Shown here piece by piece: positions 1-9,431 of a DNA stretch of 64,000 nt (positions are counted from its first letter, which is position 1; every line of letters starts with the position of its first letter). The position numbers and the translations under genes were made by a program. A model generated the notes under the pieces. It was not told the origin of the DNA and ran no database searches. It saw only the letters and a program-made list of their open reading frames with translations. Source of the DNA: Cordia subcordata (lineage: Eukaryota > Streptophyta > Magnoliopsida > Boraginales > Cordiaceae); contig JAPTOF010000030.1 of the NCBI GenBank assembly GCA_028554755.1, positions 558,001 through 622,000 of the forward strand, given 5' to 3'.

Positions 1-2168
1 CAACTTTCATTGCCCTTGTATCTAAAGTCCAAAATCCTTCTTTGGTAAAAGACTTTAGGCCTATCTCTTGTTGCAATACCATTTACAAATGCATCTCCAA
101 ATTGCTTGCAAATAGAATGAAGATTTGCCTTAGCCAAATCATTTCTTAGAACCAATCCACTTTTGTGGAAAGTAGGCTTATCAATGAGAACATCCTTATT
201 GCTCATGATCTCCTAAGAGCATACTCAAAAAACCACATTTCTCCAAGGTGTGCACTTAAAGTTGATATTATGAAAGCTTTTGACACCTTAAATTGGAGTT
301 TTATTGGCATGACCCTTCTTGCTTTTGGATTTCCAAGAAAGTATGTTGATTGGATTTTAGCTTGTATCTCCTTACCAAGCTACTCTATCTCCATCAATGG
401 TGGACTGGATGGGTATTTCTTTGGTACAAATGGCATAAGGCAAGGTGATCCTCTCTCTCCTTATCTCTTTGTTATCTCCATGGAAGTCCTCACATGCATG
501 CTTAACAAACTTGTTGACAACCCAGCTTTTGGGTTCCATCCAAAGTGCTCCTCATTAAAGCTAAACCTCCTTTGCGTTGCGGATGATTTATTTATTTTTT
601 GCAAAGGAGATCAGAAATCTATCAAATGCATCTTGGACATTTTAAGCACCATCTCCACCTATTCCACACTCAAAGTAAACAACATGAAGAGTGACATTTT
701 CTTTGGTTGCATTCCAAATGAGGGAAATTGATGTCAAGGAAGGTGAGTTCCTTATCCATTATTTAGGGACACCCCTTGTCTCAAGAAAACTTAAAAAATC
801 AGATTTTCTTCCACTTTGGGAAAAAATCAATAGTAAGATTGGAAATTGGGCAAATTCATGGCTCTCTTATGGGGGGAGAGTTCTACTTATAAAGTCCACT
901 CTTACCCAAATTTGTTCTTTCTGGGCTGGTGTTTTGCTTTTTCCCAAAAACATTGTGAGGAATATTGAATCAAAGTTCAAATCTTTTCTTTGGAGGGGCA
1001 TGGGTCCAAAAGTGGCTTGGAAAGATGTTTGTCTTCCGTTTGATGAGGGTGGACTTGGCATTCGAAGAATTGAGGATATTAACACTACTTTTAAGCTCAA
1101 ATGCTTTTGGAGAGTTATTGCATGCCGTGAATCTCTTTGGGGCTGATGGATTTTTCAAAACTAAATCAAAGGAGAATCTATTTGGACTATCTCATGCCCT
1201 CATAATGCAAGTTAGGTCTTCAAAAGCCTCCTCTCTTTTCGTGATGAAGCAAGAAAGCACATCAAAATTGCATTGGGAGATGGAAACCAAACTTTCTATT
1301 GGCACGATAGTTGGCACCCAAGTGGCACACTTTCTGAATTTTGAAGCAACGCTATACTGCACCCTCTACTCTTTGTAAAGGTTAGCTCTGTTTTTAACAA
1401 TGGCAATTGGGATTGGCCTATTAGTTTACTACAAATCCATTCCTTTCCCCCTACACTTGTTGGTGGATCTCTTGATAAATGTATTTGGACTCTCTGCCCA
1501 AATGGTTCCTTCTCTTTCAAGCATACTTGGGAGTCTATCCGCCACAAAGAAGAAGGGTTTGAGGTACATAATATCATCTGGTTTAAGGGGCATCATTCTA
1601 AGCATAGCTTTCTTTCTTGGCTTGCTTACAAGGACAAGTTGAATATCAAGTATAGGCTCCTTCACTGGAATTGTGAAATTGATCTGATTTGCATTTTTGT
1701 TATTTTGGATGCGAAACAAGAAACCATCTTTTCTTCTCTTACTCTTTCACTAGGGGAATTTGGAGGAAAGGACTTACTCTTGTCAAGGTACCTTTACACC
1801 TCATTGAATGGAATGATGATATTCTTGCTTATATCATCCCGCAAGCCCATGGAAAAAGTTTAAAAGTTACAATCTGGAAGTACCTCTTAGGAGCTTGTAT
1901 CTACCATCTCTGCAGGAAAGAAATCGAAGAATTTTCACATATGAGATCAAATCGGAATATTGTATCTTCATCTCTATTTATAATGATGTAAGATGCAAAA
2001 TCTCTTTTGGTTGAAAGTTTCCTTCCACTAGATCTAATCTTGATATTTGTAGCTTGTGGAAGCTTGAAAATTTACTTGTATAGGTTTTCTTTGTACTTTC
2101 TTGGACACATGTACATATCTTGTACGTTTTTGCAGTTCTAATACAAATCACTTAGTTACTCCGTAAAA
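1..2168 (+). mobile_element. LINE (L1-type) fragment L0, 3' part
   Basis: This is the 3' part of an L1-type LINE whose 5' end lies outside the window. It covers the ORF2 reverse transcriptase and zf-RVT region plus a 3' UTR. The UTR has two TTGTAC-type motifs near 2090-2130, an AATACAAAT signal at about 2140 and an end TTACTCCGTAAAA resembling the CCGC-poly(A) end of the other LINEs here. Downstream it abuts a minus-strand gag fragment, so L0 probably inserted into that gag element. The matching left TSD would be outside the window. Confidence 0.85.
3..1991 (+). pseudogene. LINE ORF2 pseudogene (RT + zf-RVT), L0
   Basis: Degenerate C-terminal half of a LINE ORF2 polyprotein, which would copy LINE RNA at the target site. 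The frame is open from base 3 apart from a TAG at about 153 where the other copies have Trp (ISWNQS). RT landmarks are DFRPISCCNT (about 54-83), [12 protein letters not shown] (about 436-471) and a VADDLFIF version of the catalytic FADD box (about 578). A frameshift near 715 moves the frame to 691-1146 (YLGTPLVSRKL, thumb region). A second shift near 1146 leads into a poorly preserved zf-RVT region up to 1991. Several stops and frameshifts make it non-functional. Confidence 0.85.
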
Positions 2169-3170
2169 CACAATGGACATTCCTTAACTTGGCCCAAAGG
2201 GGGATTTTATCCCAACTAAAATTAATTAGCTGTGTATTTGGATCCCATCGTATAAGCAAGAGGCGTAGGTGGTTTACATACCACAATTGCCGCATGACAA
2301 GATCACAAGATTCATCGTTAACAAACTTGAAAACATAAAAGCCATTTTCTACTTATTTAATTTCAACTTTTCCAAATATCTTCCAATGTGAATCAACCAT
2401 TTTACGAATGAGAAAAAAAGGAGGGGATACCAAAAAATTGACCAATCAAGCAACATCTCCAATGTTCGTCTCCCTCCTCAAAATCTTCAATAGGCGGTGT
2501 AGCTCCAATAATACCATTTTCACAAGTGGGATTATGATAATCAAGCTTACGTGAATTACCAAGCTTACCCAAGCATGCATCTTTCCAATTTTTATCAATA
2601 TTCCAAACTGAATATGGCACATTAGTTTGAGTAGGAGGGCAAAAATTACCTTGAGATTGGTTGCAAAGACCACCATGAACTCCAAAGGATGGTGAGGAAG
2701 AGAGGAATTTTGAATATTGGCATTTGAGAGCTTATCCTGGACATTCCCGTTTGCACTTATAGGAAGAGAATCATTTGCATATATGGCTGCCATGTCATTT
2801 GCCTTGCTGATTTGGTCAGAGAGCTTGTTGACCTAGCTTGGAGAGGAGAAAAATGAATGTCTAGGTTCCTATCATATGGATTGGGGGCTACATTTGATAT
2901 AGCCAAATTTAAAGGAATGGGAGATAAAGGTTAACAATTTATACCCAAGGATGTTGGTCCCATTCCAATAGCATCTGATTGAATATGGGGGAAAAAATTG
3001 CATGTGCTTGCAAATTTGAAATTGGGCTATCTAAACCATTCCCATAAGATGTAAAATTGTTGGTCACTTTCTTGCCTTGTGTCTATATGCTTGCATCCAA
3101 AATGGCGAAAAGTTTGTTGCTTAAGGAGATAGAAAGAGAGTTAATGATTGGAAGGGGATCAAAACAAAGA
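2169..3170 (-). pseudogene. LINE ORF1 (gag, DUF4283-like) fragment, lineage B
   Basis: Reading the minus strand gives a broken ORF1 protein related to gag-only elements B and 51136-52770. Recognisable blocks are NDMAA (about 2795), GIIGATPP (about 2510), GDEHW..CLIGQF (about 2440) and a WDPN..LINFSWDKIPLWAK stretch (about 2180-2255). The GATPP spacer places it with the B lineage rather than with the ORF1 of LINEs A, D and H, which have VDPPED there. There are multiple frameshifts. The left end is cut by L0. The right end fades out in N-terminal low-complexity sequence, so the 3170 limit is approximate. ORF1 of this type is an RNA-binding, gag-like chaperone. Confidence 0.7.
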
Positions 3171-3470
3171 AAGTTTGTATTTAGTACCACCGTTAGTCAG
3201 TAATGTGGGTTGGCTTGGATTAATTAGTGTTGTACGCCTAGGAGGGCAGCGCACTTTGGAATCGGAGGAGCTATTCTCGTCCAACTCCCTAACCTAATGT
3301 GGCACTGGGTTTGGACCATAAGGAGCCATAGCATAGGGGGACATCTAATCCTTCTGCTGTTGCAAGGCTGGCTAATCGTACGCAGCAGGCTCGAAGACCC
3401 CTGGTTCTAAAAGGCACATGTGTCCAAATGCTACGTTGAATATGCGATTGAAAGATACATAATGTTGATC
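3171..3470. other. Unassigned spacer
   Basis: About 300 bp between two gag fragments. I see no convincing open frame, LTR ends or similarity to the other repeats of the window. It is somewhat richer in G+C than its surroundings. It may be the remnant 5' part of the gag-only copy that follows, or unique host sequence. Confidence 0.4.
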
Positions 3471-3487
3471 AAAAGCCTTTTTCAACT

Positions 3488-3958
3488 GTGGTGATTAATC
3501 CAAGTGCCAAGCGAGCTCCTTCGGAAATGACGCCCTTGGTCTCTTCCCAACAAAATCTATCAAAAAGAAATTTCTTTACCACTCTTAATCCCATGGTTAG
3601 GGATATGAATGAAATTGAAAATGATGATAAGAAGAATGAAGATGATATGCCCATTGGCTGCCTTGATGACAAAAATGAAGAAATCGGGACTACGGATCAT
3701 GTTGGAGGAAGGGTGCAAATTAATAATGTTAATAAAATGATTCTGCATGATGCATGGGATGGCGACCGTGGAGCTTTTGCCTCCTACCGTCTCCCACATA
3801 AGTTTGTTTTTCCTTTTTTTCTTTTGTTGATGTTTGTTGTGTTTGGAATCTTTTCCTTGTTGCTTTCTTGCCCCTCAAATCTAGATTTGGTTAGTATTGT
3901 TTGTATCATAAGATTTGAGGGGTTTGTGATGTACTCGTTACAATTTTGCATTAAATAA
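3488..3958 (+). pseudogene. Gag-only ORF1 C-terminus (copy i)
   Basis: The open frame begins in the ORF1 C-terminal tail and reads through into the 3' UTR. The part to about 3790 matches the tail of the 51143-52570 protein in order: a FxTL block followed by acidic residues (ENDD/EEND), then a TxDHVxxxV block and a VN-M-L-x block. This tail lies C-terminal to the CCHC knuckle in complete copies. It is variable and acidic and has no assigned function. The hydrophobic residues after about 3800 come from translated 3' UTR and are not protein. Confidence 0.55.
3871..3922 (+). other. 3' UTR stem-loop of gag-only element (copy i)
   Basis: Perfect 12-bp inverted repeat: CCCCTCAAATCT at 3871-3882 and AGATTTGAGGGG at 3911-3922, 28-nt loop, ending about 50 nt before the poly(A) tail. 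The other two gag-only copies have a stem at the same place with different base pairs. Confidence 0.75.
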
Positions 3959-3984
3959 AACTTTCTTACCTTTAAAAAAAAAAG

Positions 3985-4836
3985 AGCAAAGTTAGGAATG
4001 CTTACATGTTGAAGATGTTGTGGCCACTCCCAATCACCATTAATAAAGAGATCACAAACTTTAGCTTGCAAAGGAGGTGAGGGGAGTAGATTGTAGCAGT
4101 TTTCCTCAAGAATACCATTTGGGTGCCAATTGTCAACCCAAAAGAAAGTGCTTTTTCCACTCCCACTTTGTGTTGAATGAAACTCCTTGCAATATCACAA
4201 CAATGAAGAAGCATTTTGAATATCCAACTAGTGTCCTTGGGAATTTGCATACCCCAAATAGAAGCATTTTTTAAGTATGTTGAATGAATCCACTTGCTCC
4301 AAAGAGTGTTTCTAGAGGCATACATCCTCCAAAAGATTTTAAGCATGAAAGTCTTGTTGATGTCTTCCAAGCTCCTAATTCCAAGTGCTCTCTCATTAAG
4401 TGGCAAGCATATGTCATTCCAAGCAACTATGGGACCCATTCCCTTCCAAAGAAAGGCTTTGAATTAACCCTCAATAGTAGCAAGAATGCTTTTGGGAAGT
4501 AAAATTACACTAGCCTAATATGCATATATTTGCACAACAGTAGATTTGATGAGAACAAGCCTACCTGCATAAGAGAGCCAATTATTAGTCCAATTGTCAA
4601 GCCTAGTGTTAATCTTCTCCAAAAGAGGAAGGCAATCTGATTTGTGAAGTTTTCTTGAGACAAGCAGAATACCAAGATAGCGGGTGGGAAACTCACCTTC
4701 TTGAAATCCAACTTTTTCAACAATAGCATTTTTCTCACCAATTGGAACACTACCAAGAAAAATGTGGCTTTTTGTGTTGTTAATGTAAAGGCCCGAAGAG
4801 GTGGAGAAAACTCTCAAAGTGTCAACAATGCAATCT
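3985..4836 (-). pseudogene. LINE ORF2 fragment (RT thumb to zf-RVT), minus strand
   Basis: The minus strand encodes the region just after the RT catalytic box through the start of zf-RVT. 4817-4515 carries STSSGLYINNTKSHIF, YLGILLVSRKL and NNWLSYAGRLVLIKS. 4439-4002 carries VAWNDICLPLNE, LGIRSLEDINKTF and FWRMYASRNTLWSKW. A frameshift separates the two. The left end is cut by the poly(A) of gag-only copy i. The right end is where the 5' UTR of LINE H begins. There is no catalytic box in the piece. Confidence 0.8.
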
Positions 4837-4974
4837 CTCTAGCCATTTTGCAACCAGCCACCACAACACCACCTTTTTCCACTACCAAGCAACCTTTCTC
4901 CACCATTAACCAAGCAATATCCAAACTTAAACACTCTATCAAACCTATCCCTTTGCCTTAACACTTTTGCATTC

Positions 4975-5401
4975 ATGGGTAAGAAGAAGAAAGGTTCTTT
5001 TTCGATGAGATCTAGTGCTTGGCTCAACACTAAGAAGCAAGCTTTGGATAATATTTTAGTCACTAAATCACACAATTCATCCTCATGTAATGAGGTTGAT
5101 TCGGCCTCTTCACCTCTTGCTAGTAGAGATGCTCAAGCAAGGTCTTCAAAGAAGTCTATAATGCCTTAGAAGCGCGTACTTCTTACAAAGAACATTTTGA
5201 AGCCCAAAGCAAGGCAAAGGCTGAATTGGTAAATAGCTTAACTCATAAATCTCGCTTCCGTTCATCTCTTTCCCCTTCCTCAACATTAGATACGGGCCCT
5301 TGTTTAAAATCTATGGAAATGGGGCTTGCAAAGCATCTTTTCCACTCTCCTTCAAATAGTGCATCTTTTTCGATCCTTAATAGCCCGACTACTCTTGATT
5401 A
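4975..5401 (+). pseudogene. LINE H ORF1, N-terminal piece
   Basis: Starts MGKKKKGSFSMRSSAWLN, the lysine-rich start shared with LINE D (MGKKKKASSLTRSSARLN) and LINE A. The ATG at 4975 fits that homology. The frame is open to about 5167, with NEVDSASSPLASRD matching LINE D. It then frameshifts into the conserved YNALEARTSYKEHFEAQSKAK region and the frame starting near 5226. It is cut at 5401 by the solo LTR. ORF1 is the gag-like RNA-binding protein of the LINE; only its basic N-terminus and linker lie here. Confidence 0.75.
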
Positions 5402-7201
5402 TGTAGGATTGATATTATTGAGTGTGATATATCATAGTCCATATTTTCAAAAAATTCTACCAAGAAAACATGCTAGGAAAATAAAATAACCATATAACAC
5501 ACACAAGATCATGCTTAAGAACATATAGAATATAACTAGTACTTGCAAAAATATGTAAAGCTAACCTCTTGAAGCGTGGGGCCTTTGATGAAGCTAAAAC
5601 CGTCACGAGCTTTGTTCCCGTTCACGAACAAGGCCGCTAAAAATTTTACTATAAGGGTGTCGCAATAGGCAACTCCCTAGTCTTCTTTCCCATGATTAAA
5701 GAGACTTATCTTGAGAGAATAGCCTCTTGTGTGGAAAGAAGAAAAGTAATATGCTCTTGAAAAACTAGAGCAAAAATCACACAATAAGTGTGTACTATGT
5801 GTTGTAGTATTTTCTTGCCAAAAAAGAAGAAATCAACTACAAAGTGGATTAGATAAAAGGTGTAAGGTCTTGTCTATTTATAGAGAGAACCTTGGCACCC
5901 AAAGTTGCTAATCTTTCAATGTGGGAGAAAATTTCCATATAGTATTTCCTATATGCAACTTGTTAAATTGTCTTGGAAGACTTGTACAAGTTGTCCACTT
6001 GTTTTAGTAGTATTTTGTAAGTTGTCCACTTGTCCTGGAAGACTTAAGCCAACCCCATTATCCAAGTCCAACACATAGTCCATAATCCATGTGGAGGCCC
6101 AAGCCCAATAGGAAACCATCCTAGCCCAATTAGGTTATCTTAGACTCTAAAGAAAGCCTAAACCCAATTCCAAGCTTTGGCCTAAAAAGGCTACTACCAC
6201 AATATGGAATTTTCTATTTCAAAATTACTCTCTCAAAGTCATTTTTTAACTCTGATCTATTCCACCATAAGATCAAAGTTGCACTCCAAGAATAATTACT
6301 ATTACCCAGAAGCTTATCACAAAAGAATGTGAACTTTGTCTTTGACCTACTAAATAACTGACCATAATGCCCCTCTATGTATACCTGTAGCTAAAGCTAG
6401 TCCTTTGGCCTTTGTACTATCACCTCTTTAGCTATATCTATTCCGTTGGGCTTCTTGTTCTTTTGCCAACCATCCTTGGTCATGGAATCTCTTGATTTTG
6501 GGAGCGACCCTCAAGTCATATGACTAATACACCTATAAAGATAGTATCACTAGATCTAGATTTGGATGATAAATTTGGACAATCCCAAAGGGAGCACATA
6601 GATTCCATATTGCATATGCATGTTACATTAATTAGAACTTAGCATTCAATGCACAAGGCTATTGATCTTAATAAAGTAAGATCTCACCCATAGTAAATCA
6701 AAGTACCAAACCCCAACTTCATTAGTTCATCCACATATACTCAAGATTAAGAGCAATGATCATTTAGTAGCAGTGAGTATCTTGTTTTCTTTCTTTGATA
6801 GCACATCTCTAGAAAACATACTCACAATGGTCCTGTCCAATATGTGACACACGTACTATCGAGACAAATACGAAAAGTCCTCCAATGACCTAGGTAGATC
6901 ACCTTCAATAAGGAGACTTACTCAATATAACCTTATTCCGATAGAGTGCCCAATACTACGATTCGGTTACGGACTCAATTTATGACATGATTAAATCTAG
7001 ACTTGGACCTACTATGCGTGCAACCTCACTGCGCACCCAAGTCATTAGTTCAAGTCAAAGGGCCTTTACACATGTATCAATAAAACATAACAGAGATAAT
7101 ATGTAAGAAACTCATAATGCCATATAACAAAAATAATTATACATTGTTTAGCATAAAAAATGTCATGTACAAGTGAGCTTTAGGGCATACTAATCGTAAC
7201 A
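5402..7201 (-). mobile_element. Solo LTR, copia-like, minus orientation
   Basis: A 1.8 kb block with retroviral LTR ends on the minus strand, starting TGTTACGATTAGTATGCC and ending AATATCAATCCTACA. It has no internal region, no primer site and no second LTR. The flanks are GATTA (5397-5401) and GATTC (7202-7206), a 5-bp TSD with one change. Removing it rejoins LINE H ORF1 between PTTLD and the downstream LINE H piece. A minus-strand TATA box lies near 5880. The long LTR and its sequence style suggest a Ty1/copia family, but with no coding region that is inference. Confidence 0.75.
5873..5887 (-). promoter_or_regulatory. TATA box of the solo LTR
   Basis: On the minus strand the sequence reads TCTCTATAAATAGAC, a good plant TATA box, about 1.3 kb into the LTR. 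It would direct transcription toward 5402, consistent with U3 at 7201-5890 and R/U5 at about 5850-5402. It supports the minus orientation. Confidence 0.65.
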
Positions 7202-7275
7202 GATTCTTCTTGCAACAAACCTTATTTGGCTTCTTATGGAGTCTTGAACGAAGAAGAAAGAAGAAAGGATAATAG
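7202..7275 (+). pseudogene. LINE H ORF1, short piece between insertions
   Basis: A 74-bp remnant of ORF1 linker sequence between the solo LTR and LINE A. It contains the GTCTTGAACGAAGAAG stretch that parallels GTCTTCAACGAAGAAG in LINE A ORF1 (about 7870). Its last 16 bp are the left TSD copy of LINE A. Confidence 0.6.
7260..7275 (+). repeat. TSD of LINE A (left copy; right copy 13109-13124)
   Basis: GAAGAAAGGATAATAG occurs immediately before the LINE A 5' leader and again right after its poly(A) tail at 13109-13124. It fixes LINE A as one insertion made by target-primed reverse transcription. Confidence 0.9.
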
Positions 7276-7460
7276 AATTCAATTTATTCGCAAACAAGAC
7301 TTTCTCTCTCTACCATGAAATTCCTCCCTCTTCTCTCTAGAACTTTTGCAATCAGCCACCATCACTTCTCTACACGCCACCACCATATCGCCATCTTCCA
7401 TTAAAAAACCTTCAAACATTTCACTTCTCCACGCCCCTCTTGCTTCCCGATTGCTTGTTC

Positions 7461-9431
7461 ATGGGGAAAAAGAAGAAAGTTTCTACTTCTTCTGGGTAAA
7501 GTGCAAGAATTCTTGCAAAGAAGCAAATGTTAAATAGTCCAAAAGCTTTTTCTTCTTCTAAAGATACTTTCAATGAGGTGGCTTCAGTCTCTTCTTTTTC
7601 TTCCCTTGAGAGAGAAGATGCTTCATCCACCTCTAGTAAAGAATTTCAGGATGTGTTTAAAGCACTTGAATCTGGTTGCACGTATAAGGAACACCTTGAT
7701 GCAAAATCCAAAGTTAAGGTTGATTTGATTCATAAGCTTTCTTGTACTCCTCACTCAAGAAACTCTTCCTCTTCTAAATTTAACACTTTTGTTAGTCCGC
7801 TAAAAAAGAAAGTGGAAAAAGAGCTTGCACAGCACCTTTTTCATTCCCAAACTCCCTGTTTCAGCCATGGTGTCTTCAACGAAGAAGAAGAAGACTTGGA
7901 TGCCCATACTTTACCCATTGGTCAACAATTTCTGGATAATAGCATTATTCCCGAGGTAATACATAGAGAAAAGGAGATTGCCAGCACCTTTTCAACCCAC
8001 TCCAAACAAGACTTGACAACTCACTCAAGTCAAACTCACTCAAAATATGATCCATGTCACACTATGCTTGAAACACATGAGCCATTGGAACTTTTCCCTC
8101 CTCTTGGAAACTCAAATCTCAAGAGCTTGGCTGACCCACTTAAGCCAAGTCAGCCCTCTTCATTAAATGACATGGCAGCCATGTCATCAAATCCTCCTCT
8201 TAAAAACGACCCCAAGGCAGAAACATATGCAAGCTTTGGAAAGCAAGAACACAACACTAAAGCAAACTATGATCAAGGCCGAGTCTTGCACCATGCTTAC
8301 AACCAACCTAATGCTTGGAAAAAGCCTCTTAAACTAAGGTATTTGCCTTCTACAAATGAACCTACTTCTGATTGGGGTGGGGTTTTTGCGGAACATATGC
8401 ATACAAATCTGAAATTTGAGGAAGAGCATGTTTATAATGTGGTTGATGGTATTAGAGAAGTTGCTGATCCTCCTGAGGATTTATATGATGATGGGGACAA
8501 TTTTTGGAGCCATTGCTTAGTTGGACAATTTTTAGGTGACCCCCAACCCTACTTCCTAATCAAGAACATGGTTGATTTTGCTTGGAAGAAGTTTGGCAAG
8601 GTTGACATTCATACTAAAGGAAAAGGTCTCTTTATCTTTAAATTTGAAAAAGATGAATTTTGTCAAAAGGTTCTCCAACAACTATGGCATGTTAATCATA
8701 GGCCACTTCTTTTGAGAAAATAAGAGCCAAATTTGGAATTTGTTAATCTTTCATGCAAAAAAGTCCCTATTTGGGTTAAACTATGGGATGTTCCGATGTG
8801 CCTCTACTCCAAAAGAGGACTTGGTTATATTGCTTCCTTCATTGGGAAACCACTCCAAATGGATGCACTTACGGATTCAAGAAGAAACTTAGAGTTTGCT
8901 AGAGTGTGCATTGAAGTTGATTTGGAGAATAACCTTCCGGATGCTATATTCCCAAAGCTAAGAAACGGCTCTAAAGCAAAAGTTGGAGTTGAATATGCAT
9001 TGAAACCAAAAAAGTGCTCCTTTTGTAAAATGGTTGGTCACATTGAAGATTCTTGCCCTTCAAAGCCTCAACCTCAAAAGCAAGCTCCTAAGCAACAACC
9101 CAAAGTTCACTATGAATGGAAAATTGTTGGCAAGAAGCAAGACCACATGGAGACCACTACCAAAGAGCCCATGGTTGCTGATTTGTCTCTTAATAAGAAG
9201 CACTCTACTTCTCGGCCTTCTACTCCTTGTCCCAAGATTACCAATGACCCCTCAAGCTCCAAGATGGTACATGCTAATCAATTTGAGGTTCTTGATCAAG
9301 GAAGGAATGTTAAAATGATACATTGCAACACACTGAAAAGTCAAGCTTGGATGAGAAGTTGGATTGCTCTAGCAATCTCAATGCCAATGATAATCAAATT
9401 TTGGAGTAATCAGCTCCTCCCCCAATCGGCC
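7461..9431 (+). pseudogene. LINE A ORF1 (DUF4283-like + CCHC gag)
   Basis: Gag-like RNA-binding protein of the LINE. The ATG at 7461 starts MGKKKKVSTSSG, then a TAA at 7497. From 7527 the same frame runs to a second stop at 8721 (TAA where LINE D has Trp in RKWDQN) and continues from 8724 to 9449. Order of parts: basic N-terminus, Ser-rich linker, DUF4283-like core (SDWGGVFAEH at about 8370, FWSHCLVGQFLGDP at about 8502, RPLLLRK at 8701), then a CCHC knuckle CSFCKMVGHIEDSC at about 9016-9057. The last residues are out of frame relative to LINE D (frameshift near 9320), which abolishes the original ORF1/ORF2 overlap. Confidence 0.85.

Larger units (their letters stand above)
3471..3984 (+). 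mobile_element. Gag-only LINE derivative, 3' fragment (copy i)
   Basis: Carries the end of a lineage-B ORF1 followed directly by a 3' UTR and a poly(A) run (3973-3984), with no ORF2. The UTR aligns by eye with those of 17512-17718 (minus) and 52571-52770: a T-rich start, TTGCCCCTCAAA, an inverted repeat, AATAAAAC and CTTACC before the A tail. The left boundary is uncertain and I could not find a TSD for the A-tail flank AGAGCAAAGTTAGG. Confidence 0.65.

Noticed and set aside
3471..3984. TSD for gag-only copy i
   Set aside because: I looked for the A-tail flank AGAGCAAAGTTAGG upstream and did not find a convincing copy, so the left edge stays uncertain.
5402..7201. Possible unique host intergenic sequence or gene promoter
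   Set aside because: TG..CA termini, a near-perfect 5-bp TSD and exact interruption of LINE H ORF1 argue for a solo LTR.
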